Positions 44,723 to 54,367 of a stretch of 60,000 nucleotides of DNA are shown here, one piece after another (the first letter of the stretch is position 1; every line of letters begins with the position of its first letter). Origin of the DNA: Flagellimonas pelagia (GTDB taxonomy: Bacteria > Bacteroidota > Bacteroidia > Flavobacteriales > Flavobacteriaceae); assembly GCF_003584135.1 (NCBI RefSeq), contig NZ_QXFI01000032.1, positions 1 through 60,000 on the forward strand. Direction: 5' to 3'. Position numbers and translations under genes: made by a program. The notes under the pieces are model-generated. The model was not told the origin of the DNA. It ran no database searches and saw only the letters and a list, made by a program, of their open reading frames with translations.

Positions 44723-47170
44723 ATGACCCGTTTTTTATTTTCCCTCATTCTTCTTTTTTCCCTTACCCTTTCCGCACAACAGTTAAAATCCCCTTCCGAA
44801 TTTTTGGGGTATGAGTTGGGAACCGAATTTACCCGTCACCACGAAGTGGTAGACTATTACGAGTATTTGGCCAAAGCCGCTCCTGATCGGGTTAAGCTTA
44901 CCGTTTACGGACAGACCAACGAACGTAGGCCTTTGATCCTGGCTTATGTAAGCTCCGCGGAAAACATTTCCAATTTGGAAGGCATTCGGTTGGAACATTT
45001 AAAGGAGACTAAAGGAGAAGGAACTTCCGATAAAGCTATAGTTTGGTTGAGCTATAATGTGCACGGGAACGAAAGTGTGAGCACCGAAGCTTCCATGAAG
45101 ACAATCTATGAATTGTTGACCAGCAAAAGTTCCTATCTTGAAAATACCGTGGTTATCATGGATCCCTGTATCAATCCTGATGGACGAGACCGGTACAGCA
45201 ACTGGTACAATCAATACAAGAACACACCCAACCAAGTGGATCCCAATAGTAAGGAACACCATGAGGGCTGGTGGGGTGGCCGAAGCAACCACTACATGTT
45301 CGACCTGAACCGTGATTGGGCGTGGTTGACACAGGTGGAAAGTCAACAACGGTTAAAAATGTACAACCAATGGATGCCCCACGTACATGTTGATTTCCAT
45401 GAGCAAGGGGTGAACAATCCCTACTACTTTGCCCCAGCAGCAGAGCCTTATCATGAGGTTATTACCGATTTCCAGCGTGACTTTCAAGTGACCTTGGGCC
45501 GCAACCATGCCAAATATTTTGATGCCAATGGGTGGTTTTATTTTACCAAAGAAGTCTTTGACTTGTTATACCCAAGTTATGGGGACACCTACCCCATTTA
45601 CAATGGCGCCATTGGGATGACGTATGAACAAGGGGGTGGCGGAAGGGCCGGTCTGGGCATCATCACTGCAAATGGGGATACCCTGACTCTTAAGGATAGG
45701 ATTGCGCACCACTATACCACTGGCATTTCCACAGTGGAGGTATCATCCAAGAACGCGGAAAAATTGAACGAAGAATTCAAAAAGTTCTACAAAAACCAAA
45801 ATTTCAAATACAAAAGCTATGTGTTGAAGGGAGATGAGGACAAATTGAAATCCTTGAAATCCCTTTTGGAAAAACACCAGATCCAATACGGAGATCTAGC
45901 GAGCGGTTCCTACAAAGGCCATGAGTATGCCACGGGAAAAAGCGGAAGTATGTCCGTTAATGGCAATGGTATGGTGGTTTCCACCAATCAACCCAAGGGA
46001 ACTTTGGTTACAGTTTTGTTCGAACCCAATGCCAAACTCTCGGATTCCTTGACCTATGATATCACAGCTTGGTCCCTACCCTATGCCTATGGTCTTGATG
46101 CAATAGCCTCATCTACATTGGTTGCACCACAAAGTGCCAAGGAAAATATGGTTTCAACATCGGTGGAAAAGGGAACCTATGCCTATTTAACAGACTGGAA
46201 CAGTATAGAGGACGCCAAGTTCTTGGCCACTCTGATCAAAGAAGGGGTTCGCGTGCGTAAGGCCAATCTCCCCTTCAAGATGGAAGGAAAATCCTTTGAC
46301 AGAGGAACCCTCATCATCACTAAATCGGACAATGAGCATAAAGCGGATTATGTTGAAATTCTTCATACAACCGCTCAAAAATTCCAAAAGAACCTGACCC
46401 CAGTAAGCACAGGTTTTGTAGATGCTGGAAAAGACTTTGGTTCTTCCTATGTGCAGATGATTACCAAACCTAAGATTGCTGTCTTATCAGGTGAACCGAC
46501 CTCTACCCTACGTTTTGGAGAAATCTGGCACTTTTTTGAACAGCAACTCCATTATCCCATTACGGTTTTGGATGGTGATTACGCCAAAAGAGTAGACCTT
46601 GGGGAATACAATATTCTGATCCTTCCCGATGGCAGATACGGGAGCTATTTCAACGAAAGCCAACTTGCCGATTTAAAGGATTGGGTACGCCAGGGAGGCA
46701 AAATCATTGCAATGGGCGGCGCTATCGATGCCATTGACGGGGACAAAGGCTTCGGTATCAAGAAAAAGGAAATGGAGAAGGATTCAGGGGAAACCCAACC
46801 TAAGCCCTATGAAGATTGGGAACGAGAAGGTATCAAAAGTGCTATCACTGGGGCCATTTTCAAAACAAAGGTGGACAATACCAACCCATTGGCCTATGGT
46901 TATGGAAAGGACTATTTCACCTTAAAATTGGGAAGCTCCAGTTATGATTATTTACAAGGGGGCAGTGCAGTTTATCTAGAAAAAGATGCTAAACCGTTTT
47001 CTGGATTTGCAGGCAGTGAGGCCCAAAAACAAATTTCAGGGTCCTTGGTCTTTGGTACCGAAGGCGTTGGCAGAGGTCAAGTGATCTATATGGTGGACAA
47101 TCCTTTGTTCAGAGGTTTTTGGGAAAACGGCAAGCTGTTCTTCGCCAATGCCCTATTTATGGTGGAATAA
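44723..47170 (+). CDS. Secreted M14 family zinc carboxypeptidase
   Basis: 815 residues from ATG at 44723; the frame opens at 44627, but this start gives a signal peptide (MTRFLFSLILLFSLTLSAQQ) and follows a -7 element. Zinc ligands are H114 and E117 in YNVHGNESVS and H226 in HVDFHEQG; NPDGRDRYSNWYNQY is the substrate-side part. The C-terminal 400 residues hold a flavodoxin- or GATase-like region (ILILPDGRYGSYFNESQL, GGKIIAMGGA). It trims peptides or proteins outside the cytoplasm. Many Bacteroidetes carry such long two-domain forms. Confidence 0.92.
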   Translation: MTRFLFSLILLFSLTLSAQQLKSPSEFLGYELGTEFTRHHEVVDYYEYLAKAAPDRVKLTVYGQTNERRPLILAYVSSAENISNLEGIRLEHLKETKGEGTSDKAIVWLSYNVHGNESVSTEASMKTIYELLTSKSSYLENTVVIMDPCINPDGRDRYSNWYNQYKNTPNQVDPNSKEHHEGWWGGRSNHYMFDLNRDWAWLTQVESQQRLKMYNQWMPHVHVDFHEQGVNNPYYFAPAAEPYHEVITDFQRDFQVTLGRNHAKYFDANGWFYFTKEVFDLLYPSYGDTYPIYNGAIGMTYEQGGGGRAGLGIITANGDTLTLKDRIAHHYTTGISTVEVSSKNAEKLNEEFKKFYKNQNFKYKSYVLKGDEDKLKSLKSLLEKHQIQYGDLASGSYKGHEYATGKSGSMSVNGNGMVVSTNQPKGTLVTVLFEPNAKLSDSLTYDITAWSLPYAYGLDAIASSTLVAPQSAKENMVSTSVEKGTYAYLTDWNSIEDAKFLATLIKEGVRVRKANLPFKMEGKSFDRGTLIITKSDNEHKADYVEILHTTAQKFQKNLTPVSTGFVDAGKDFGSSYVQMITKPKIAVLSGEPTSTLRFGEIWHFFEQQLHYPITVLDGDYAKRVDLGEYNILILPDGRYGSYFNESQLADLKDWVRQGGKIIAMGGAIDAIDGDKGFGIKKKEMEKDSGETQPKPYEDWEREGIKSAITGAIFKTKVDNTNPLAYGYGKDYFTLKLGSSSYDYLQGGSAVYLEKDAKPFSGFAGSEAQKQISGSLVFGTEGVGRGQVIYMVDNPLFRGFWENGKLFFANALFMVE

Positions 47171-47267
47171 AATCCTTTTGACTGATTTTTAACTATTTAC
47201 TAAGGTCTTTTGATGGTATTCGATATCCAAAATTTTGTATCTTTAAGTAGGATTTTGGGTAAAGATT

Positions 47268-48584
47268 ATGGATTCACAACTAAACAAATTGCTTCCTAAT
47301 TTGGGAAGTGTATCGACATCGTTGCTTTGGGCAATAATAGTCGTTTTATTAATGGGCCCTGCCCAAACTTTTGCCTTTCAAGAAGAGACAAACGATTACA
47401 ACCAATACAGTGGTGAAGTTGTTGATGCATCCACCAACAAGCCCTTGGTTTTTGCCACATTGACTGTGGAAGGAACCAACATCAGTACCATATCCAACAC
47501 TGAGGGAAATTTTCTATTGAAAATTCCCAAGGACATAACCAGTGAAAATGTGGTTGTGTCCTTTTTGGGCTATAAAACAAAAACGGTACCCTTGTCCGAA
47601 CTTAAGGAGGAGAAAAACAAAATTTCATTGGAGATTTCCGTCACTCAATTATCGGAAATCAACATCAATGCCCCAAAGGATGCCATGGCATTGGTGAGGG
47701 AAACCATGGCCCACAGGGATGAGAATTATTTCGACAATTCTACCTTGATGACGGCCTTTTATCGGGAAACCATCAAAAAAAGAAGAAAGAATGTATCCTT
47801 GTCAGAAGCAGTGGTCAATATTTACAAATCACCTTATGATTCCAATCGGGATGATGCCGTAGAGTTGTACAAATCCCGTAAAAGTACCGATTATAGCAAA
47901 TTGGATACGGTGGCCCTAAAACTGCAAGGAGGGCCATACAATACGCTATATGTGGATATCATGAAATATCCCGAATATATCTTCTCCAAGGAAGCCATGG
48001 CCAACTATAGATTTTGGTTCGACCGCTCCACGCGAATCAATGACAAATTGATTTATGTAGTCAAGTTTAACCAGCACGAAAATATCTTGGAACCCTTATA
48101 CCAAGGGGAACTTTACATTGATGTGGAAAACAAGATCCTGACCGGCGCCATCTTTTCATTGAACATTACCGATCGGAAAAAAGCAGCAGAGCTATTTGTC
48201 CGCAGAAAACCCGCCAGGGTTGATGTGTGGCCCACAGAAGTTTCCTATCGGGTAGACTATCGGGAAAAGAACGGCAAATGGTATTATGGGTACAGCAGCG
48301 TTACCATGGAGTTCAAAGTGGACTGGGAAGACAAATGGTTCAATTCCGTGTACAGTATGAACGCTGAAATGGCTATCACTGATTGGGAAAACAACAGCAC
48401 AGGAGAGCTACCCCGAAATAGGGAGCGCATCAAAAAATCCATTATCATGAGTGATGAGGCCACCGGTTTTTCCGACCCTGACTTTTGGGGAGAATATAAT
48501 ATCATTGAACCAGAGAAATCCATCGAGTCCGCCATCAAGAAAATCCAACGCCAATTGCGTAGGGCCGAACGTAATAGTGACTGA
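47268..48584 (+). CDS. Carboxypeptidase-regulatory-like domain protein, exported
   Basis: 438 residues. A hydrophobic N-terminus (about 17-36) ends near FAFQ, then an Ig-like domain (YSGEVVDASTNKPLVFATL to VVVSFLGYKTKT) up to about 115. The rest is beta-rich and unknown, with FYRETIKKRRKNVSLSEAVV and a long KGELYIDVENKILTGAIFSL-like part. Such proteins in Bacteroidetes lie in the outer membrane or periplasm; the role is not known. It is 97 bases after the M14 peptidase and ends 77 bases before the LD-carboxypeptidase gene. Confidence 0.7.
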   Translation: MDSQLNKLLPNLGSVSTSLLWAIIVVLLMGPAQTFAFQEETNDYNQYSGEVVDASTNKPLVFATLTVEGTNISTISNTEGNFLLKIPKDITSENVVVSFLGYKTKTVPLSELKEEKNKISLEISVTQLSEININAPKDAMALVRETMAHRDENYFDNSTLMTAFYRETIKKRRKNVSLSEAVVNIYKSPYDSNRDDAVELYKSRKSTDYSKLDTVALKLQGGPYNTLYVDIMKYPEYIFSKEAMANYRFWFDRSTRINDKLIYVVKFNQHENILEPLYQGELYIDVENKILTGAIFSLNITDRKKAAELFVRRKPARVDVWPTEVSYRVDYREKNGKWYYGYSSVTMEFKVDWEDKWFNSVYSMNAEMAITDWENNSTGELPRNRERIKKSIIMSDEATGFSDPDFWGEYNIIEPEKSIESAIKKIQRQLRRAERNSD

Positions 48585-48661
48585 TTGGGCCGTTCTACAT
48601 ATTTTATGGATATTTACCTTGGCCTAGTTGCCAGCGTATAATCTAAAGCAATCAAAAGTAC

Positions 48662-49714
48662 ATGTCCAAGCGAAGAACTTTTCTTAAATCCGCCACGGTG
48701 CTCGGAGCGGCCACATTATTTCCTAATACCGGATGGGGAAACGAGCTTACACCATCCACCCTTTCAAGAATAAAACCCAAAAAGTTGAAAAAGGGAGATA
48801 CCATCGGTTTGGTGGCGCCAGGTTACGCCATAAAACCAGAGGTATTGGAAAAGGCACTGGCAACTTTAAAGGAAATGGGGTTCAAGACCTATCATACCGA
48901 ACGCTTGATCGGGAATTATGGCTATTTCAGCAATACTGACAAGGAGCGGGCCAAAGATGTAAACGAAATGTTTGCCAACCCCCATATCGATGGTATCCTA
49001 TGTGCCCGTGGTGGATATGGCTGTACTCGGATTTTAGATCAATTGGATTATAAGAGTATCAAGAAGAATCCAAAAGTTTTGATCGGTTTTAGTGATATCA
49101 CCGCTTTGATCCAAGCCGTATATAAAGAAACAGGACTTGTGTGTTTCCATGGTCCCGTAGGCAGTACAATAGATGATGCCTACAGCCAGAAATACTTTAA
49201 AAAAGTGTTGATGAAGGGCAAAGATTCACAAAAGATTAAAAACGCAAAGCTGACTGACCCTGAGTTTTTGGAGAATCCCGAATATGATAGATACACCATC
49301 ACCCCAGGCTCCTGTGAAGGAGAATTGGCAGGTGGTAGTTTAACCTTGGTCAACGCTTTGATCGGTACGCCACATGAAATCGATTTTACGGACAAGCTTG
49401 TTTTTTTGGAAGATGTGGAAGAAGCACCCTACCGCATTGACCGAATGCTCACCCAATTGATTGAAGGTCCAACTTTCAAAAATGCGAGGGGTGTGGTATT
49501 CGGTGTATGTAAAGGATGTAATCGCGGAAAAAAAGAGGATAATTTCACTCTGAAAGAAGTCATCATAGACCGGATAGCTTCTTTGGGCATGCCCGCAGCC
49601 TATGGTATGAGCTTTGGGCATGTTCCCAATAATTTTACACTTCCAGTGGGAGTCCAAGCAGCTTTCAATGCCGATGAAATGAGTTTGGAACTCTTAGAAG
49701 CGGCTGTATCCTGA
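48662..49714 (+). CDS. LD-carboxypeptidase, S66 family, with Tat-type signal
   Basis: 350 residues. It begins MSKRRTFLKSATVLGAAT, a twin-arginine signal, then GLVAPGYAI. Catalytic marks are S144 in IGFSDITAL, the glutamate in FLEDVEEAPYRIDRML and the histidine in MSFGHVPNNFTLPVG, the Ser-Glu-His set of LdcA/MccF. It removes the last D-alanine of muropeptide tetrapeptides, as part of wall recycling, or cuts related peptides. Most LdcA are cytoplasmic, so the export signal suggests a periplasmic copy. It is convergent with rocD, only 8 bases away. Confidence 0.9.
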   Translation: MSKRRTFLKSATVLGAATLFPNTGWGNELTPSTLSRIKPKKLKKGDTIGLVAPGYAIKPEVLEKALATLKEMGFKTYHTERLIGNYGYFSNTDKERAKDVNEMFANPHIDGILCARGGYGCTRILDQLDYKSIKKNPKVLIGFSDITALIQAVYKETGLVCFHGPVGSTIDDAYSQKYFKKVLMKGKDSQKIKNAKLTDPEFLENPEYDRYTITPGSCEGELAGGSLTLVNALIGTPHEIDFTDKLVFLEDVEEAPYRIDRMLTQLIEGPTFKNARGVVFGVCKGCNRGKKEDNFTLKEVIIDRIASLGMPAAYGMSFGHVPNNFTLPVGVQAAFNADEMSLELLEAAVS

Positions 49715-49722
49715 TGAACTTT

Positions 49723-50967
49723 TTATTTATCAAACTCTTTCAGGGTCTTGATGATAATATCCACACAATCCAATAACTGTTCGTGATTCATCACCAAAGG
49801 TGGGGCAAAACGGATAATGTTTCCATGCGTAGGTTTGGCCAGGAGACCATTTTCCTTCAGTGCCATACAAATATCCCAAGCCGTGGAGCTATCCTCGGTA
49901 TCGTTGATCACAATGGCATTCAACAATCCCTTTCCCCTAACCTGGATCACCAAATCGCAAGATGGGATGAACTTGTTCAATTCTTCTCGGAACACTTCTC
50001 CCAACTCCATGGCATTTTCCGCCAATTGTTCCTCCTTGATTACTTCGAGTGCCGCAATGGCCACTGCCGCCGCCACTGGGTTTCCACCAAACGTGCTGCC
50101 ATGACTACCCGGTGTTATCACGTCCATGATTTCATTATTGGCCAAAACTGCTGAAACAGGGTAAACTCCTCCTGAAAGGGCCTTCCCCAAGATCAAAATA
50201 TCTGGTTTTACGTTTTCATGGTCCACCGCAAGCATTTTACCCGTTCTGGCGATTCCCGTTTGTACTTCATCAGCAATAAATAGCACGTTGTATTTTTCGC
50301 ATAGGGCCTTGGCCGCAGACAAATATCCCTCAGATGGGACATACACTCCAGCTTCACCTTGGATGGGTTCCACCAAGAAACCGGCCACATTGGGATTGTT
50401 CTGTAAAGCCTTTTCAAGAGCCCTCAAATTATCATATGCTATTTTGATGAACCCTTCCGTAAAAGGTCCATAGTCAGTTCTTGCTACTGGATCATTGGAG
50501 AACGAAATGATGGTCGTGGTCCTCCCATGAAAATTATTTTCACAAACAATCACCTGTGCCTGATTTTCAGGAATTCCCTTTTTCTGGTAGGCCCATCGTC
50601 TACAAATCTTCAAAGCGGTTTCCACAGCTTCTGCCCCCGTATTCATGGGCAATAATTTGTCGAATCCAAAGGTAGACGTAGCATACTGTTCGTACTGCCC
50701 CAACATATCATTGTAAAAAGCCCGCGAAGTCAAGGTCAAGGTTTGGGCCTGCTCCACCATGGCACCCACAATCTTTGGGTGGCAATGCCCTTGGTTCACT
50801 GCGGAATAAGCGGAGAGAAAATCATAATATCTCTTGCCTTCCACATCCCACACATAAACACCTTCGCCTTTGCTCAAAACCACAGGCAATGGGTGATAGT
50901 TATGGGCTCCGTACTTGTTTTCCAAATCAATCGCTTGCTGCGATGTTAAATGCTCTAAAACAGCCAT
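49723..50967 (-). CDS. rocD: Ornithine aminotransferase
   Basis: 414 residues, class III PLP aminotransferase. [44 protein letters not shown] and [13 protein letters not shown] are family motifs; K262 in ILGKALSGG forms the Schiff base with PLP. It turns ornithine and 2-oxoglutarate into glutamate semialdehyde and glutamate, linking arginine to proline. No operon partner is visible; the 236-base spacer upstream has no clear -7 on this strand. Confidence 0.95.
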   Translation of the reverse strand: MAVLEHLTSQQAIDLENKYGAHNYHPLPVVLSKGEGVYVWDVEGKRYYDFLSAYSAVNQGHCHPKIVGAMVEQAQTLTLTSRAFYNDMLGQYEQYATSTFGFDKLLPMNTGAEAVETALKICRRWAYQKKGIPENQAQVIVCENNFHGRTTTIISFSNDPVARTDYGPFTEGFIKIAYDNLRALEKALQNNPNVAGFLVEPIQGEAGVYVPSEGYLSAAKALCEKYNVLFIADEVQTGIARTGKMLAVDHENVKPDILILGKALSGGVYPVSAVLANNEIMDVITPGSHGSTFGGNPVAAAVAIAALEVIKEEQLAENAMELGEVFREELNKFIPSCDLVIQVRGKGLLNAIVINDTEDSSTAWDICMALKENGLLAKPTHGNIIRFAPPLVMNHEQLLDCVDIIIKTLKEFDK

Positions 50968-51191
50968 TTCAATAATTTTTAAAATTCATAAAATAACCAT
51001 TCCTACAATACCTTTATTCTTTCGAGGACTCGAAAAAGCAGCGTGGGAGAGAAATCATCCCTAGAAGTGCCCGCAAATTACAAATTATTGTTCAAAAGCA
51101 TGGCTTTGTGGTGCTTGATTCTAGAACGTGATACGCGTAAAGTTTAGGTTCAATTTAAGAAGCTGGGGGCCACCAAATACCAAAAAGAAAT

Positions 51192-51199
51192 TACTTTTG
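51192..51199 (+). promoter_or_regulatory. -7 element of rlmD, predicting a leaderless message
   Basis: TACTTTTG (TAnnTTTG) ends 4 bases before the ATG at 51204, the same geometry as at guaA. The rest of the 50968-51203 spacer shows nothing else. Confidence 0.5.
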
Positions 51200-51203
51200 C
51201 GCC

Positions 51204-52622
51204 ATGCGTAGAAAGAACAAGCGACAGACTTTTGAAAATGTAACGGTTGTTGATGCCGGGGCCAAGGGAAAATCAGTAGGTAAAGCACCAGATGGTAGGG
51301 TCATTTTTCTGTCCAATGCCGTCCCGGGTGATATAGTGGATGTTATGACCACCAAAAAAAGAAGTGCCTATTTTGAAGGCGTCGCGACCCATTTCCATGT
51401 CCTTTCGGATAAAAGGACCCAGCCCGAATGTCAACATTTTGGCGTTTGTGGAGGTTGTAAATGGCAAAACATGGCCTACGAGCACCAACTTCATTTCAAA
51501 CAAAACGAGGTCGTGAACAATTTAAAACGCATCGGTCATCTGGAGCTTCCGGAAATCAATCCCATATTGGGTTCCAAGAAGCAATATTTTTATCGGAACA
51601 AAATGGAATTTTCTTTTTCCAATAGTCGGTGGTTGACCGAATCGGAAATCAACTCTGAGAAGGATATTGATGACCGCAAGGCATTGGGATTCCATATCCC
51701 GGGAATGTGGGACAAGATTTTGGACATTAAAAAATGTCACTTACAACAAGACCCTTCCAATGCCATCCGATTGGAAACCAAACGCTTTGCCTCCGAAAAT
51801 GGATTGTCCTTCTTTGACCCACGAAAACAAGAGGGGCTTTTGCGCACCATGATGATACGCACCGCTTCCACAGGGGAAATCATGTTGCTCATTCAATTTT
51901 TTGAAGATAAAAAGGAACAACGGGAGCTGCTATTGAACCATTTAGCCCAAACCTTTCCAGAAATCACATCCTTACTGTACGTCATCAATTCCAAACAAAA
52001 TGACACCATTTACGATCAGGAAGTAATTTGCTTTTTGGGACGGGACCATATTTTTGAACAAATGGAGGGACTGCAGTTCAAGATCAACGCCAAGTCGTTC
52101 TACCAAACCAATTCGGAGCAGGCCTTTGAACTCTACAAAGTGACCCGTGACTTTGCAGGTCTAACTGGCGATGAACTGGTTTATGACCTATATACCGGAA
52201 CCGGAACCATTGCGCAGTTCGTGTCAAAAAAAGCCAAAAAAGTGATTGGGGTAGAATCCGTGCCTGAAGCCATTGAAGATGCCAAGGCGAATGCCCAACA
52301 CAATAACATTAGCAACGTTGAATTCTTTGTTGGGGATATGAAAAGTGTCTTCAACGAGCAATTTATTGCACAACATGGGCAACCCGATGTGATCATTACC
52401 GACCCCCCAAGGGATGGCATGCACAAAAATGTGGTGGAGCAATTATTGCAAGTGGCCCCACCGAAAATCGTTTACGTGAGTTGTAACAGCGCAACCCAGG
52501 CCAGGGATTTGGCTCTTATGAAAGAATTTTATGAAGTCACCAAGGTGCAGCCCGTGGATATGTTTCCACAGACCCATCACGTTGAAAATGTTGTACTTTT
52601 GGAAAAACGGGCTACACTTTAA
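51204..52622 (+). CDS. rlmD: 23S rRNA (uracil-C5)-methyltransferase RlmD/RlmCD-like
   Basis: 472 residues: TRAM domain (about 10-65), iron-sulfur cysteines C76, C82, C85 and C178, and the Rossmann methyltransferase with VYDLYTGTGTIAQF (SAM), ITDPPRDGMH and the nucleophile cysteine in VYVSCNSATQARDL. It methylates 23S rRNA uridine at C5; the exact site (U1939 or also U747) cannot be read. It heads a unit with two conserved Bacteroidetes proteins, DUF6452 (22 bases on) and DUF6048. Confidence 0.93.
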   Translation: MRRKNKRQTFENVTVVDAGAKGKSVGKAPDGRVIFLSNAVPGDIVDVMTTKKRSAYFEGVATHFHVLSDKRTQPECQHFGVCGGCKWQNMAYEHQLHFKQNEVVNNLKRIGHLELPEINPILGSKKQYFYRNKMEFSFSNSRWLTESEINSEKDIDDRKALGFHIPGMWDKILDIKKCHLQQDPSNAIRLETKRFASENGLSFFDPRKQEGLLRTMMIRTASTGEIMLLIQFFEDKKEQRELLLNHLAQTFPEITSLLYVINSKQNDTIYDQEVICFLGRDHIFEQMEGLQFKINAKSFYQTNSEQAFELYKVTRDFAGLTGDELVYDLYTGTGTIAQFVSKKAKKVIGVESVPEAIEDAKANAQHNNISNVEFFVGDMKSVFNEQFIAQHGQPDVIITDPPRDGMHKNVVEQLLQVAPPKIVYVSCNSATQARDLALMKEFYEVTKVQPVDMFPQTHHVENVVLLEKRATL

Positions 52623-52644
52623 TTAATAAGGACAAGAAACCGGA

Positions 52645-53157
52645 ATGAAGAAAATTATCCCCATCCTACTTATTCTCTCATTGGTCATTTATGTTTCATC
52701 CTGTGAAAAGGATGATATCTGCGTAGACGGGGATACCCCGTTGCTGGTAATCGGTTTTTATGATATTGACGATACTACGGCCAGCAAGGATGTACCATCA
52801 TTACGGATCAAAGAGATAATCTTGGACAGTACCATCAATACCATTACCGACCGTTCTAGCAGTTTGGATTCCATAGGGATTCCACTTCGTTCGGATGCCA
52901 CGGCCACTTCCTTTGCGTTCATCACCAATTCTGCTGATGATGCGGATACCGGCGAGGAAACGGGAAACATTGATACCCTCACATTTTCATATACCACAAG
53001 GGAAGCTTTTTTATCAAGGGCCTGCGGTTTCGTGATGAATTTTGACAACCTGAGCGTAACCTTGCCCGCAAGTGCCAATAACTGGATCCAGGACATTAAA
53101 GTGGTCCAAGAATCCATAGAAAACTCCAACAATGTCCATGTCAAGATATATTATTAG
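52645..53157 (+). CDS. DUF6452 family lipoprotein-like protein
   Basis: 170 residues. Signal peptide ends in VSSC (C20), a lipoprotein box, followed by EKDDICVDGDTPLLVIGFYD, the family mark. The rest is beta-rich with DTLTFSYTTREAFLSRACGF. The family is unassigned. It regularly sits between rlmD and DUF6048 in flavobacteria, and here overlaps DUF6048 by 26 bases. Confidence 0.85.
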   Translation: MKKIIPILLILSLVIYVSSCEKDDICVDGDTPLLVIGFYDIDDTTASKDVPSLRIKEIILDSTINTITDRSSSLDSIGIPLRSDATATSFAFITNSADDADTGEETGNIDTLTFSYTTREAFLSRACGFVMNFDNLSVTLPASANNWIQDIKVVQESIENSNNVHVKIYY

Positions 53158-53893
53158 CCTCACCTTAGCCTTAATGCCCTTGATGCTATTGGGGCAAAGC
53201 GAACCCATCGACCTTCAAAAAAAGGATACCGTGGAGTACAAGGAGCAGTATGGTCTTCGAGTGGGTGCGGATATCAGCAAATTGGTCCTTTCTTTTGTTG
53301 ATGAGGATTATACTGGCCTTGAGCTGGTCGGGGACTACCGTCTTACCCACAAGTTGTATTTGGCCGCCGAAATAGGCAATGAAACCAAAACACAATCCGA
53401 AAACTTGGCACAGACCCTTTTGTACAATTTTGAAACATCGGGAAGTTACATAAAGGCGGGAGTAGATATGAACACCTATGAAAATTGGTTTGGGATGAAC
53501 AATTCCATCATTCTTGGGGGACGGTATGCAGTGGCGAGCTTTAGCCAAACCTTGAACGATTACACTATTTACGATAGCAATCAATACTACAACCAAGAAT
53601 TTTTGGCCGGTGCCGAACCAGGTCGCGAGTTCACTGGACTGACGGCTTCCTGGCTGGAGTTTATTGTTGGTATTAAAGCAGAGCTTTTTGCAAATATCTA
53701 CGTGGGTATGAGTGCACGACTGGGCTTTTTGGTCACCAATAAAGAGGACGACAACTTTCCCAATCTTTGGATCCCTGGATTCAACAAGGTTACCGATGGC
53801 AGCAATTTTGGGGTGAACTACAATTATTCCATCAGCTACTTGATTCCCTTCTACAAAAAATCCAAAAAGAAGAAAGAACCCAATCAACAGTAA
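53132..53893 (+). CDS. DUF6048 family outer membrane beta-barrel-like protein
   Basis: 253 residues with a signal peptide (ends near LLGQ), then short strands with LRVGADISKLVLSFVDEDY, LTHKLYLAAEIGNE, GVDMNTYENWFGMNNSIILG and a C-terminal YSISYLIPFYKKSKKKKE, the pattern of a small beta-barrel. The function is unknown. It overlaps the lipoprotein gene upstream, so both are probably made together; the lipoprotein may be its periplasmic partner, which is inference. Confidence 0.85.
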   Translation: MSMSRYIISLTLALMPLMLLGQSEPIDLQKKDTVEYKEQYGLRVGADISKLVLSFVDEDYTGLELVGDYRLTHKLYLAAEIGNETKTQSENLAQTLLYNFETSGSYIKAGVDMNTYENWFGMNNSIILGGRYAVASFSQTLNDYTIYDSNQYYNQEFLAGAEPGREFTGLTASWLEFIVGIKAELFANIYVGMSARLGFLVTNKEDDNFPNLWIPGFNKVTDGSNFGVNYNYSISYLIPFYKKSKKKKEPNQQ

Positions 53894-53895
53894 GC

Positions 53896-54237
53896 ATGGA
53901 AAACAGCCACATTAACTACATCGAATTTAGGGCAACTAATCTTGCCAAGATCAAGGAGTTCTATGGTCAAGCCTTTGGATGGACCTTTACCTATTATGGG
54001 CCTGATTATATTGCTTTTTCCGATAGCGGACTGGATGGTGGTTTTGAGCATACAGAGAAGGAAATCTCCAATGGGGTACTCGTTGTCCTATACCATGAAA
54101 ACTTGGAGGCGATTCAAGAAAAAGTATTGAAATCGGGAGGGACCATTGTCAAGGAAATCTTTTCGTTTCCAGGCGGAAGAAGGTTCCATTTTACGGACCC
54201 TTCGGGCAACGAACTTGCCATTTGGTCGGATAAATAA
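53896..54237 (+). CDS. VOC family protein (glyoxalase/bleomycin resistance fold)
   Basis: 113 residues from ATG at 53896; the frame opens at 53767, but the earlier part lies inside DUF6048. Start INYIEFRATNLAKIKEFYGQ is typical of the VOC fold, and FPGGRRFHFTDPSGNELAIW the end. Metal ligands may be present but no glyoxalase I set can be proven. It is 2 bases after DUF6048 and closes the rlmD operon; a strong terminator follows the stop. Confidence 0.85.
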   Translation: MENSHINYIEFRATNLAKIKEFYGQAFGWTFTYYGPDYIAFSDSGLDGGFEHTEKEISNGVLVVLYHENLEAIQEKVLKSGGTIVKEIFSFPGGRRFHFTDPSGNELAIWSDK

Positions 54238-54265
54238 AAAAGAGCCTGATCGATCAGGCTCTTTT
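54236..54265. terminator. Perfect 30-bp palindromic terminator
   Basis: AAAAAGAGCCTGATC at 54236-54250 pairs exactly with 54251-54265, ending in T5. It overlaps the last bases of the VOC stop codon and also faces the convergent methyltransferase gene, so it can stop both strands. Confidence 0.88.
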
Positions 54266-54367
54266 TCTTTGTAGTTAGATTGAGTTAGTTAGTTTTTGCT
54301 TTTAAAAACTTACCAAAGCTAATGAAATAATTCACTTGACCAAATTTTTTAACCCATTGTTACATTC

